Below are positions 1 through 7,465 of a stretch of DNA of 64,000 bases, in pieces. How positions within the stretch are numbered: position 1 is the first letter of the stretch; every line of letters starts with the position of its first letter. The stretch lies in contig NZ_FWXI01000004.1 of NCBI RefSeq assembly GCF_900176355.1, positions 186,001 through 250,000 of the forward strand, read 5' to 3'. Below the pieces are notes generated by a model. That model made no database searches, had not been told where the DNA came from, and saw only the letters and a program-made list of their open reading frames with translations. The position numbers and the translations under genes were made by a program. This DNA comes from Sporomusa malonica (GTDB lineage Bacteria; Bacillota; Negativicutes; Sporomusales; Sporomusaceae).

Positions 1-186
1 GTCGGCTCAGGCATTTTCAAATCAGGCGATCCGGCTAAGCGTGCCAAAGCCATTGTTGAAGCCACTACCCACTATAATGATCCTGAACTACTGTCGAGAA
101 TCTCCGAGAACTTAGGCGAACCAATGGTAGGTATTGAGATTGATAAGATTGACCCGTCTGAGCGACTGGCTGCCAGAGGGTGGTAA
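1..186 (+). CDS. pdxS: Pyridoxal 5'-phosphate synthase lyase subunit PdxS, C-terminal part
   Basis: The window opens inside this gene; only the last 61 codons are present, in frame from base 1 to TAA at 184-186. The translation begins [15 protein letters not shown], the conserved phosphate-binding end of PdxS, and closes with the family-typical tail ERLAARGW. PdxS condenses ribose 5-phosphate, glyceraldehyde 3-phosphate and ammonia to PLP in the deoxyxylulose-independent vitamin B6 route; the ammonia comes from PdxT, whose gene starts 2 bp after this stop. The true 5' end lies outside the window. Confidence 0.95.
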   Translation, partial: VGSGIFKSGDPAKRAKAIVEATTHYNDPELLSRISENLGEPMVGIEIDKIDPSERLAARGW

Positions 187-187
187 T

Positions 188-784
188 ATGCTGACAATTG
201 GTGTGTTAGCGCTGCAGGGGGCGGTACAAGAGCATCTTGACTGCCTCAATGCACTCCCAGATGTCACCGGAGTGATTGTAAAAAAAGCTGCAGATTTTGA
301 GAGCATTGATGGTCTCATCCTGCCGGGCGGCGAATCTACCGCTATGGGCAAGCTACTGCGCCAGTTTGAGCTCACTCAAGTTCTAACAGATAAAATACAA
401 TCAGGTATGCCAGTATGGGGAACCTGTGCCGGTATGATTCTGCTTGCAAAAAATATCGTCGGCGAAAAAAGCTGTCACCTTGGCCTTATGGATATTTCCG
501 TACAGAGAAACGCCTACGGCAGCCAGCTAAATAGTTTTACCACTAACCTGCTGATCCCCAGCGTATCTTCCGCAATGATTCCCCTGGTGTTTATTAGAGC
601 GCCTTATGTCGAAAGTGCGGGGCCTGGCGTAAACGTGCTAGCTACCGTCGATGATAAGATTGTGGCAGTTGAACAAAACAATATGCTGGCAACAGCCTTT
701 CATCCGGAATTGACTGGCAACCTGGCTTTTCATAGTTATTTTGCGGAAAAAGTAAGAATCAACAATTCGTCATTCTCTTCATAG
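188..784 (+). CDS. pdxT: Pyridoxal 5'-phosphate synthase glutaminase subunit PdxT
   Basis: Cytoplasmic class I glutamine amidotransferase that hydrolyses glutamine and channels ammonia to PdxS. The 198-residue product has the PdxT motifs in order: GGES at about 47-50, the nucleophile Cys80 in WGTCAGM, and the His172/Glu174 pair in FHPELT. The ATG at 188 is preferred over an in-frame ATG at 134, because the latter lies inside pdxS and MLTIGVLALQG is the usual N-terminus. The 2-bp gap to pdxS implies one transcript and coupled translation. The last 49 bp overlap the 3' end of a small convergent gene on the other strand, and no terminator separates the two. Confidence 0.96.
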   Translation: MLTIGVLALQGAVQEHLDCLNALPDVTGVIVKKAADFESIDGLILPGGESTAMGKLLRQFELTQVLTDKIQSGMPVWGTCAGMILLAKNIVGEKSCHLGLMDISVQRNAYGSQLNSFTTNLLIPSVSSAMIPLVFIRAPYVESAGPGVNVLATVDDKIVAVEQNNMLATAFHPELTGNLAFHSYFAEKVRINNSSFSS

Positions 785-978
785 ATATCAAACATCTTGG
801 AATCGTTTTTTGCTGGTTCCGCGTAAGCTACCAGTGTTGGCTCGCTTAAACTAAAACTTTCAATTGACTCTGCGGGTTCTGACGCATAAACCACTGCCGC
901 TATAGGCGAGGCCATGATTAAGAATGTTGTGACAAGGCTTAGAATGCTATTTAGTAGATGCTGTATTAGTCTTTTCAT
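736..978 (-). CDS. Small exported protein, hypothetical
   Basis: An 80-residue protein I do not recognise. It starts with a charged MKRLIQ, followed by a hydrophobic segment (about 12-31) that ends in a plausible signal-peptidase site, VYA before SEPAES. The mature part of about 48 residues is acidic, without cysteines or a lipobox. The ATG at 978 is preceded by AGGGGAA at good spacing, which is the main support for it being real. Its 3' end runs 49 bp into antisense pdxT, unusual enough that the ORF could be spurious or have gained an extension. Confidence 0.5.
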   Translation of the reverse strand: MKRLIQHLLNSILSLVTTFLIMASPIAAVVYASEPAESIESFSLSEPTLVAYAEPAKNDSKMFDIYEENDELLILTFSAK

Positions 979-1079
979 GATTCATTCCCCTTTAGCTATT
1001 TGTTATCCGTTTAACTTATTCTTGGATTATATCTTAAGATTTTTAGTTTTCTTTTTGAAAATGCTGATTACCATAAAAT

Positions 1080-1117
1080 ACAAGAAGCACTTGCAACCGC
1101 AAGTGCTTCTTGTATTT
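1080..1117. terminator. Hairpin terminator, probably bidirectional
   Basis: Arms AAGAAGCACTTGC and GCAAGTGCTTCTT around a four-base loop, with TATTTT on either side in both orientations. It sits just past the stop of the secreted duplicated-domain protein on the minus strand and would end that transcript. Confidence 0.8.
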
Positions 1118-1127
1118 TGCTTGTTAA

Positions 1128-1907
1128 TTAAGAGTTATCACTCTTTTGATGTCCATGCATAGGGCCATGGCCTTTATGCATTGGGCCTTGGCCATTAATC
1201 ATCTGCGACACGCGATCTACCATATCGGCTTTCATTTTTTCAGCCTTTTCGGCAGAAATGCGTCCTGCATTCACACCTTCGTCAATTCGCTGGGTCATTT
1301 GCTCAACAAGAAAATCCTTAAGTGCTTGTTCGGAAACACCATGTTCCCCGGCAATAGCAACTAACGTTTTATCAGCTTTAAGCTCATTTTTCAGGGTTTC
1401 TGCGTCAACCTTTAATAACTCTAAGAGTTTTGAGTCTCCAAACGGGGCGTGCCCAGCCATCCGCCCATGCCCTTGACCCATCGGGCCTTTACCATTAATC
1501 ATCTGTGACACACGCTCTGCCATATTGTCTTTCATTTTTTCTGCCTGTTCGGCAGAAATGCGGCCAGCCTTTACGCCTTCTTCAACATGCTGGGTCATTT
1601 GCTTAATTGCAAAGTCTTTCAAAACTTGTTCAGATACACCATGCTCGCCAGCAATGGCATTCAAGGTTTTTCCAGCCTTCAGTTCAGCTTTTAAGGTTTG
1701 TTCATCGATCTTCAGCAATTCAATCAGCTCACTAAAACCTTCCTTAAATCCTTTGTCCTTAAAATCACCTTTACCGACAAACGCATGTTTTTTCCCGTTA
1801 GGTGTGTCTTGTTGTGCTGGAGTAACAGCCGCCATGGCTATTCCATTCACAGTAATCATCGCAGCAACCCCTACTGCAAGCAGCCATTTTTTATTTGTGT
1901 TCATCAT
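1128..1907 (-). CDS. Secreted protein with two tandem helical repeats
   Basis: Exported protein of 259 residues, function unknown. A signal peptide (MMNTNKKWLLAVGVAAM through IAMAA) is followed by two copies of an approximately 85-residue unit. Each copy begins with an L-E-L-L-K-(I/V)-D motif, continues with AGEHGVSEQ and RISAEQAEKMK/RISAEKAEKMK, and ends with a VSQMING glycine/histidine/methionine-rich linker (GPMGQGHGRM, GPMHKGHGPMHG). The linkers look like a flexible, possibly metal-binding tail. It resembles the loosely defined DUF2680/YckD-like secreted proteins. The start at 1907 sits 9 nt after GGAGG; an ATG at 1916 abuts GGAGG and is too close. A hairpin terminator follows. Confidence 0.8.
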   Translation of the reverse strand: MMNTNKKWLLAVGVAAMITVNGIAMAAVTPAQQDTPNGKKHAFVGKGDFKDKGFKEGFSELIELLKIDEQTLKAELKAGKTLNAIAGEHGVSEQVLKDFAIKQMTQHVEEGVKAGRISAEQAEKMKDNMAERVSQMINGKGPMGQGHGRMAGHAPFGDSKLLELLKVDAETLKNELKADKTLVAIAGEHGVSEQALKDFLVEQMTQRIDEGVNAGRISAEKAEKMKADMVDRVSQMINGQGPMHKGHGPMHGHQKSDNS

Positions 1908-2103
1908 ATTTAACATCCTCCAATTTTGTATTTCTTAGCAGAAGCTATGTTTGTATTATGAACCACTAATTTTAGAAAAACTTTTGAAAAGGGAAAAACA
2001 ACCTTTAGCTCAATTGGAGGTTTCTATAAGTCATTACTTTTATCTTGCGCAAGACAAAACAACATATCGTCTATGTTAATTATAAACATTTCATCATAAC
2101 GTC

Positions 2104-2132
2104 TTGATTTTAATTAGATGTTCGCTTATAAT
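2104..2132 (+). promoter_or_regulatory. Sigma-A type promoter for the DUF2087 regulator gene
   Basis: TTGATT at 2104-2109 and a perfect TATAAT at 2127-2132, 17 bp apart, about 38 bp upstream of the ATG at 2171. No operator is evident. Confidence 0.6.
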
Positions 2133-2170
2133 ATCTACGTAGCCAGCAAACAATATAACGAGGTGTTTAT

Positions 2171-2935
2171 ATGAATGATATATCTGAACTATTTTGGCAG
2201 GCAACACTGCAGGAAATTAAGCAAGGTTACACCTACCAACAGGATAGCGATGAGTTTACCTGCCTCATTTGCGGTAAAACCTTTACTAACGGCATCATTT
2301 ACCCCCATGATACTAAGCTCTATGAAGCAAAAAAATATGTAGAAGTGCATATTGAACAATGCCACCATTCAGCCTTTCATTTCCTTCTCAGCCTTGATAA
2401 AAAATTAACTGGTCTGACCGATCACCAGAAAACCATTCTCGAGCTTTTTTACCAAGGACACAGTGATAACGAAGTGGCAAAGGAGCTTGGAACCGGCAGC
2501 ACCTCAACCATCCGTAATCACCGCTTCACCCTAAGAGAAAAGCAAAAACAGGCCAAGGTATTTTTAGCCATCATGGAACTACTGGGAGAGCAAGTCCCCA
2601 AAAAGAATACTTTTATTAACATTCCACGCAGTTCTAAGAATATTGATGACCGGTTTGCTATTACGGAGCAAGAAAATGAAAAAATATTGGCTGCCAGCTT
2701 TCCCCAAGGGCTTGATGGCCCACTTGACGCCTTTCCCCTTAAGGAAAAAAAGCGAGTGGCCATCCTCAGACATCTTGTTAAGTATTTCGAACCAACCACA
2801 ACCTATACCGAGAAAGAGGTAAATGCTATTTTGAAACCCTTCTACAATGATTATGTGCTACTGCGCCGCCATCTAATTGAACATGGCTTCATGGACCGAA
2901 CCCAAGATGGCAGTTCATACTGGATTAAACCCTAA
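2171..2935 (+). CDS. DUF2087-family transcriptional regulator with N-terminal zinc finger
   Basis: A 254-residue cytoplasmic protein, probably DNA-binding. Visible parts: a C2HC-like metal site near the N-terminus (C31-x2-C34, then H60, C64, H65); a LuxR-like helix-turn-helix at about 80-122 (LTDHQKTILELFYQGHSDNE onward, then STIRNHRFTLREK); and a C-terminal DUF2087 winged-helix-like module at about 170-254 (FPLKEKKRVAILRHLVKYF through YWIKP). The family occurs widely in Firmicutes with little functional assignment. The next gene, for a GIY-YIG-fold protein, starts 17 bp downstream, so the two are probably co-transcribed. Confidence 0.85.
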   Translation: MNDISELFWQATLQEIKQGYTYQQDSDEFTCLICGKTFTNGIIYPHDTKLYEAKKYVEVHIEQCHHSAFHFLLSLDKKLTGLTDHQKTILELFYQGHSDNEVAKELGTGSTSTIRNHRFTLREKQKQAKVFLAIMELLGEQVPKKNTFINIPRSSKNIDDRFAITEQENEKILAASFPQGLDGPLDAFPLKEKKRVAILRHLVKYFEPTTTYTEKEVNAILKPFYNDYVLLRRHLIEHGFMDRTQDGSSYWIKP

Positions 2936-2952
2936 AAAAGGAGTTGGACAAT

Positions 2953-3318
2953 TTGGATAAACGTAAAGAACTAAAATTAGCCTATAAACAAACCCCACGT
3001 CCTATGGGTGTTTATCAAATAAAAAATCAGGTTAACGGAAAAGTCTTCATCTGCGGCAGTATGAACTTACCCGCATTCTTTAATAGTCAGCGTTTTCAGT
3101 TAAACCTGAAAAGCCATCGCAACAAAGAGTTACAGGCAGACTGGGATTTGTATGGTGCCGACGCTTTTACCTTTGATATCCTTGAAACAGTCAATACTGA
3201 GAAAGTAGCGCAGGATGATTGGCGCAAAACTGTATCGACATTAGAAGAAAAATGGTTAAATGATCTGCAGCCTTATGGTGACAAAGGTTATCATAAGCAA
3301 TCAGCTCTTGCCAAGTAA
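2953..3318 (+). CDS. GIY-YIG nuclease-fold family protein
   Basis: A 121-residue single-domain protein with a divergent GIY-YIG signature: GVYQIKN for GIY and VFICGS for YIG, then N-x-QRF and LQADWDLYGADAFTFDILE. Standalone small GIY-YIG proteins of this form are common in Clostridia and Negativicutes, and whether they cut DNA is unknown; the weak signature leaves activity uncertain. The TTG at 2953 is 9 nt after AAAGGAG and is preferred to the TTG at 2944, which touches the Shine-Dalgarno sequence. It follows the DUF2087 gene in an apparent two-gene operon ended by the hairpin at 3364-3411. Confidence 0.8.
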   Translation: MDKRKELKLAYKQTPRPMGVYQIKNQVNGKVFICGSMNLPAFFNSQRFQLNLKSHRNKELQADWDLYGADAFTFDILETVNTEKVAQDDWRKTVSTLEEKWLNDLQPYGDKGYHKQSALAK

Positions 3319-3363
3319 CTATATAAACCTGCAATCCTCACACCTCTATGTGTCCGAAAGGTG

Positions 3364-3411
3364 AAAAAATGGCCCAACCATTACATTGTGCAATGGTTGA
3401 GGCCATTTTTT
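3364..3411 (+). terminator. Rho-independent terminator of the DUF2087/GIY-YIG operon
   Basis: Stem AAATGGCC-AACCATT with AATGGTT-GGCCATTT, followed by T6. The A-tract on the left side means it can also stop minus-strand transcription from the membrane-fusion gene beyond repeat copy A. Confidence 0.85.
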
Positions 3412-3439
3412 CCGATTCACGGAACGTTTGATCATAATT

Positions 3440-3570
3440 TTATCCGATGACCAACCCGCTCTAAGACTCCCTCTTCTACAAGTGGGAGTTAAGAGCGGCT
3501 AAGTCCCTGGATAAGGGCGACTAACCTTCAGGTGGGGTTAAAACCCCATCTGAAGCTAAGTCTACTTTAT
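3440..3570 (-). repeat. Two-hairpin IS200/IS605-like non-autonomous repeat, copy A
   Basis: A 131-bp copy that begins and ends with TTAT on the plus strand (ATAA when read as copy C). One hairpin uses CGCTCTAAGACTCC and GGGAGTTAAGAGCG; the other uses CTTCAGGTGGGG and CCCCATCTGAAG. There is no coding capacity. It lies between the stop codon of the membrane-fusion protein (3575-3577) and the terminator at 3364-3411. Strand is given relative to copies B, C, D and G. Confidence 0.8.
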
Positions 3571-3574
3571 CATG

Positions 3575-4465
3575 CTACAAGCTTGTCGGTGTAATGGCAA
3601 GCTGGGCTGTCATATTCCAGCGCAGCCGCTCGTCCCAACGCTCAGGCGCGATCGTGACGGTGTACGTAATGTCGCCCCGTTTCTTTTCTCCATAGGCTCT
3701 GATTGATTTTACCTTGCCTGCTATCTCTAGTTCAGGTATGCCATCAAAGGTTACAGCTACCTGATCACCTTTCTTTACCTTGGCAATCGTGAGTTCAGTC
3801 AAATCATCGCTGCGAATTTCCCATTCGCTTTGATCAGCGATTCTTACCAACACTGTGCCAATACTTGCATGCTCGCCGACTTTGACATCTAAGAATGCCA
3901 CTGTACCGCTAATGGCCGCTTTGAGTTCGGTCTTGTCAAGTAGCCCTTCAGACTCGACTAACCGGGCTTTCTGGGTCTTGAGTTCGGCCTGAGCCTGTGC
4001 TAACGCTGCCTGATTTCTATCTGCGAGCGTTTTAGCCTGATCATATTGCTGCCTGGAGGCAGCGCCAGCTGTTTCCAGGCGTTTTTGCCGTTCTAACTCA
4101 CGAGCGGCATCTGCCAGATTGATTCTCGCCTGTTCCACAGCAGCGGCAGCGCGGCTGACATCAGCGCTGGTACTGCCAACCCTCGCCTGGTAATCCTGTC
4201 TCACCAGCCTGATTAACGGCTGACCGGCTTTCACCGTATCGCCTTCCCGGACTAAAACCTCACCAATCATTCCATCTACCGGCATAACCATCTGCGAATA
4301 ACGCACTGGGAAGATAATACCCTCTGACAATACCCTGTTATCTGCCTTAACAGGCGCTATATCCTTTTTTTCTCCCTGGCGTCCGTTATAAACCCACCAC
4401 CCGCCAGCGAGCAGTACCACACCAATAATGGCTGTCAAAACAAACAGCCAGCCCTTTGTTTTCAT
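3575..4465 (-). CDS. HlyD/MacA-type membrane-fusion (periplasmic adaptor) protein
   Basis: A 296-residue adaptor linking an inner-membrane exporter to the outer envelope. One N-terminal transmembrane helix (about 7-26) precedes a biotinyl-lipoyl-like half motif (VDGMIGEVLVREGDTVKAGQ), an alpha-helical coiled-coil hairpin at about 95-170 (Ala/Gln/Glu rich), the second lipoyl half (AAISGTVAFLDVKVGEHAS) and a beta-barrel domain to the end. No transporter is adjacent. The nearest fitting partner is the same-strand ABC ATPase/permease pair at 9408-12591, which lacks its own adaptor, so this gene may have been separated from it by the intervening methyltransferase cassette. Repeat copy A ends 4 bp from its stop. 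Confidence 0.85.
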   Translation of the reverse strand: MKTKGWLFVLTAIIGVVLLAGGWWVYNGRQGEKKDIAPVKADNRVLSEGIIFPVRYSQMVMPVDGMIGEVLVREGDTVKAGQPLIRLVRQDYQARVGSTSADVSRAAAAVEQARINLADAARELERQKRLETAGAASRQQYDQAKTLADRNQAALAQAQAELKTQKARLVESEGLLDKTELKAAISGTVAFLDVKVGEHASIGTVLVRIADQSEWEIRSDDLTELTIAKVKKGDQVAVTFDGIPELEIAGKVKSIRAYGEKKRGDITYTVTIAPERWDERLRWNMTAQLAITPTSL

Positions 4466-4519
4466 GAACTTTCCTCTCCTCGCTTCAAAAACATAGTGTT
4501 GGCATAGCTGTGCTAGCGC

Positions 4520-5164
4520 CTATTTTTTAGCTAATTCCCGACTCCATTCTAGACATAATTCCACTCCCCGCCTAGCATCATCGACCCAGGCATCGGCACC
4601 AGTATATTCTCTCACCCTTTCATTAACTAACCCGCCAATAAGAATTTTTATTTTGTTATTACGCTCAATTAGTCGAACCAATTGAATGGTTCGCTTTAGA
4701 GGCTCAATGCCTGGAGTAAGCAAACTACATAGACAAAGTACCCGGGCACCTGTTTCGGTCAAAGCAAGAATAAACTTATCTGGCGGCACATCAACCCCGA
4801 GGTCATATACTTCAAAACCGTAACAGCGTAACAAAGATCCTACCAAGTTTTTACCGACATCATGAATATCACCCTCAATCGTACCAAAAACAATTTTGCC
4901 GATAATCGGCCTTTTTTCAGTAGTTTCAAGAACCGGCCCCAGGATGTCCATAATTTCTGAAAATATCTCTGAAGATAGAATTAAATCGCCGAGAAAATAT
5001 TCCCCCCTGGAGTACCTTTCACCAACAGCCACCAGGCCGGCCCGGCATTCCTCAACAATATCCAGTGGCGATATGCCAGAATCCAGACTTTTTCTAACCA
5101 ATTCGAGCGTCAATGGTTCATCAAGTTCACTGATAGCGTTTGCCAGAAGGTCTAACACCATCAC
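4520..5164 (-). CDS. Corrinoid (B12-binding) protein of a methyltransferase system
   Basis: A 214-residue cytoplasmic cobamide carrier of the MtaC/MtbC/MtvC type. It has an N-terminal helical cap domain (about 1-88) and a Rossmann-like B12-binding domain with the base-off ligand motif D99-x-H101-x-x-G104 (EGDIHDVGKNLVG) and the GG of KILIGGLVN. It would accept a methyl group from the UroD-like methyltransferase at 7466-8830 and pass it to a tetrahydrofolate methyltransferase that is not in this window. The GTG start at 5164 overlaps the upstream GntR stop by 4 bp; ATG at 5161 is an alternative with better spacing from the G-rich Shine-Dalgarno. Confidence 0.92.
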   Translation of the reverse strand: MMVLDLLANAISELDEPLTLELVRKSLDSGISPLDIVEECRAGLVAVGERYSRGEYFLGDLILSSEIFSEIMDILGPVLETTEKRPIIGKIVFGTIEGDIHDVGKNLVGSLLRCYGFEVYDLGVDVPPDKFILALTETGARVLCLCSLLTPGIEPLKRTIQLVRLIERNNKIKILIGGLVNERVREYTGADAWVDDARRGVELCLEWSRELAKK

Positions 5165-5907
5165 CGTTCCCCCCTTAGCGGATGAATATCCGAAACAAGT
5201 GAATACCGGTCACCCCGATAGTAGAAAATCCCAACCCCAATAGGTTTGTTATCGCCGGCATACAATGCCTGCTGCAATTTTAGTACAGGCGCCCCTTGCG
5301 CTGCATTAAGTAATTTGGCATCAAATTCACCGGCAATTTCGGCGGTGAGAATAGCTTGACTTCTCACTGGTAAAATATCGGTGTGAATCATAATAACCTC
5401 AGAAAAAGCCTTATATTGAAACTCGTTCTCTAAAATAGGGCGCCCCTTGATGTATTGCATATATTTATGTTCAACGGCAATAGGTTCATTGTCAGCCATA
5501 AGCAGCCTGCAGTAATACAATATACCCTGATTAGCCTTCATACCTAGCCTCACAGCAAATTCAGGGAGTTCTTTGAGAAACTGTACATGAACCAGCCGGT
5601 ATCCGGGCTCTTTGCCCATATTCGTCAAGTGAGTATGGAATTCTTCCATTAAAAATTCAGCTCGATCCAATGACGGTCTTGAAACAAATGTCCCTTTTCC
5701 CTGATGCGTACTAATAAGCCCGCGCTCGGCAAGCAGGCTCAGACATTTGCGGACAGTGGTACGGCTAAGCTCATATTCCCGGCTAAGCTCGTTTTCTGAT
5801 GCCAGCGACTCACCAGCTTTTAACTGTCCTGACAGTATTTTATTTTCCAGGATAGTTGCCAATTGATAAAAGGGAGGGGTAAATGAATTTTTATTAATTC
5901 TTTCCAT
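5161..5907 (-). CDS. GntR/HutC-family transcriptional regulator (UTRA domain)
   Basis: A 248-residue regulator. An N-terminal GntR winged helix (about 6-72; SRTTVRKCLSLLAERGLIST) is followed by a UTRA effector-binding domain (about 90-245). The ATG at 5907 is chosen because FTPPFYQLATILENKI then falls at the usual distance from the N-terminus; a GTG at 5931 is possible and the Shine-Dalgarno AAGGTGG fits neither perfectly. It overlaps the corrinoid-protein gene by 4 bp, so it is translationally coupled to it and probably controls the methyltransferase/MFS/corrinoid cassette in response to the methyl donor. Confidence 0.88.
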   Translation of the reverse strand: MERINKNSFTPPFYQLATILENKILSGQLKAGESLASENELSREYELSRTTVRKCLSLLAERGLISTHQGKGTFVSRPSLDRAEFLMEEFHTHLTNMGKEPGYRLVHVQFLKELPEFAVRLGMKANQGILYYCRLLMADNEPIAVEHKYMQYIKGRPILENEFQYKAFSEVIMIHTDILPVRSQAILTAEIAGEFDAKLLNAAQGAPVLKLQQALYAGDNKPIGVGIFYYRGDRYSLVSDIHPLRGER

Positions 5908-5970
5908 ATATACTAGAATCCACCTTATCACAGCTGTCTATTGTTGCAATTTACTTCTACATGACCACTA

Positions 5971-6017
5971 CTCTTTCCTTCCTCATAAAAGGAAAGAGCC
6001 CCGAGCTGGCCCGGGGC
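5971..6017 (-). terminator. Terminator-like double hairpin after the MFS gene
   Basis: On the minus strand a GC-rich stem (CCCCGG/CCGGGG type) is followed by TCTTTCCTTTT; a second stem uses CTCTTTCCTT with AAGGAAAGAG. It ends transcripts coming from the MFS gene through repeat copy B. Confidence 0.6.
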
Positions 6018-6037
6018 GGATAGTAAAACTATATCAC

Positions 6038-6186
6038 ATAAAGTAGACTTAGCTTCAGATGGGGTTTTAACCCCACCTGAAGCTAAGTCGCCCTTATCCA
6101 GGGACTTAGCCGCTCGCCTGTGCCCTTTGGGTATAACTCCCACTTGTAGAAGCTGGGAGTCTTAGAGCGGGTTAGTCATCGGATAA
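6038..6186 (+). repeat. Two-hairpin IS200/IS605-like non-autonomous repeat, copy B
   Basis: A 149-bp copy, flanked by ATAA at both ends. Compared with copy C it carries about 18 extra bases inside the second hairpin (after CCGCTC). Its right end is 3 bp from the stop codon of the MFS gene (6190-6192), so it lies between that gene and its terminator-like hairpins. Confidence 0.8.
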
Positions 6187-6189
6187 AAC

Positions 6190-7380
6190 TTATTCCGCAG
6201 AAGGTGGGCGTATGGAGAAAAGTACCAGTATTCCCACTAGCGGCCCGGCCGCCATCATATACCAAACAGTGCTAAAGCTACCGCTAAGATCAATAACGCC
6301 CCCGAATACCAGCGGCCCAATCATGGACGCAAGCTGGAAGATAAAATTGGCGATCCCATTAGCTGTTGCTGCCCATTCTTTTCCTGCATACTCTGAGATC
6401 ATAATACTTAAATGCGGATTAGAAAAATAGGAGCAAAAACCATACACAAAACCTACGATATTTAACATAGATAGAGTTGTCAGCGAGCCAAAATATACAG
6501 TAAGCGGAATACTTACGGCATAAGCGGCGATGAGGATATTCTTACGGTTACCGATTTTATCAGATACCCAGCCTGATATTGCCGGTGCAATCAGACCGCC
6601 CAGACTGTACCAGATTAGTACCATTCCCGCTTCTTTTACCGAGAATCCCAATTTCTTTATATAGGCATTAGCCCAGGTGGCCAAACCAAGTTCCATCCAC
6701 ATCAAACAAAAACCGGCAATAGCAACAAGCACGATATTGCGGTTTGTAAAAAATACCTTGAAGCCGCCAAAAAAGGTTTTTTCTCCCTTAGGCTCGTCTG
6801 ACGTCTTCACCATAAAGTAAATTAAAACTCCGAGTAATATTGTTGCAATACCGATTCCCTGGAATGCGCCCTGCCAATTGAAGGCGTTGTTTAAAGCAGG
6901 TACAACATAGTTGGCCAGTAACAAGCCACCCGATGGTGCTGCCAGCAGCAAACCAAAGGCAGTTCCCCGTTCCTTGGCTGGAAACCATTCCATCAGCGCC
7001 CGGGCACAACTGGACATAATGGCCCCGGCGCCTAAACCTGTCACAACTCGCAAGGTAAAGCCCATATCAAAAGAAGTTACTGTCCCCATTGCCCATGTAG
7101 ATATTCCCTCAATGACCAAGCTTACCCCTAAAATAGTACGAACACCAAAGCGGTCGGCTAATATGCCGGCAGGTATCTGAGTTATAACATATCCAATGTA
7201 AAACGCCGTCATATAAGCGCCTGCCTGCGACATGTTCATGTTCAGCACCGGCACAACTACCGGGATTAACGGCGGCCAGGCAAAACGCGCCAGAAAGGTA
7301 AGCACAAAACTGGCAAACATTAGAGCCATTATTACCCAGCGATACTGGCTGTATTCTTCCTTCTGAACTTGGCTAACCAT
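6190..7380 (-). CDS. MFS transporter, probable substrate permease of the methyltransferase cassette
   Basis: A 396-residue, 12-helix major facilitator. The cytoplasmic loop 2-3 motif appears as GILADRFGVRTILG and its repeat in the C-half as GWVSDKIGNRKNIL. The ATG at 7380 follows GGAGGG by 7 nt. It is 85 bp downstream of the UroD-like methyltransferase gene on the same strand and precedes the regulator and corrinoid protein, so uptake of the methyl donor (for example a methoxylated acid) is a reasonable inference, but the sequence does not reveal the substrate. Confidence 0.9.
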   Translation of the reverse strand: MVSQVQKEEYSQYRWVIMALMFASFVLTFLARFAWPPLIPVVVPVLNMNMSQAGAYMTAFYIGYVITQIPAGILADRFGVRTILGVSLVIEGISTWAMGTVTSFDMGFTLRVVTGLGAGAIMSSCARALMEWFPAKERGTAFGLLLAAPSGGLLLANYVVPALNNAFNWQGAFQGIGIATILLGVLIYFMVKTSDEPKGEKTFFGGFKVFFTNRNIVLVAIAGFCLMWMELGLATWANAYIKKLGFSVKEAGMVLIWYSLGGLIAPAISGWVSDKIGNRKNILIAAYAVSIPLTVYFGSLTTLSMLNIVGFVYGFCSYFSNPHLSIMISEYAGKEWAATANGIANFIFQLASMIGPLVFGGVIDLSGSFSTVWYMMAAGPLVGILVLFSIRPPSAE

Positions 7381-7465
7381 TACAATTCCCTCCTTTAATT
7401 TGAGGGTGGTCTAAGAACTGCTTAGACCAGCCCTTCCCACCAGTACTCAATGTTACCTGGCCTAA

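Noticed and set aside
1525..1938. Plus-strand 137-codon frame opposite the secreted repeat protein
   Set aside because: It is antisense to a gene with a clear signal peptide, ribosome binding site and internal repeat; no start signals on the plus strand.
5928..6143. Minus-strand 71-codon open frame
   Set aside because: It lies within repeat copy B and the adjoining hairpins; its sequence recurs in other repeat copies as noncoding DNA.
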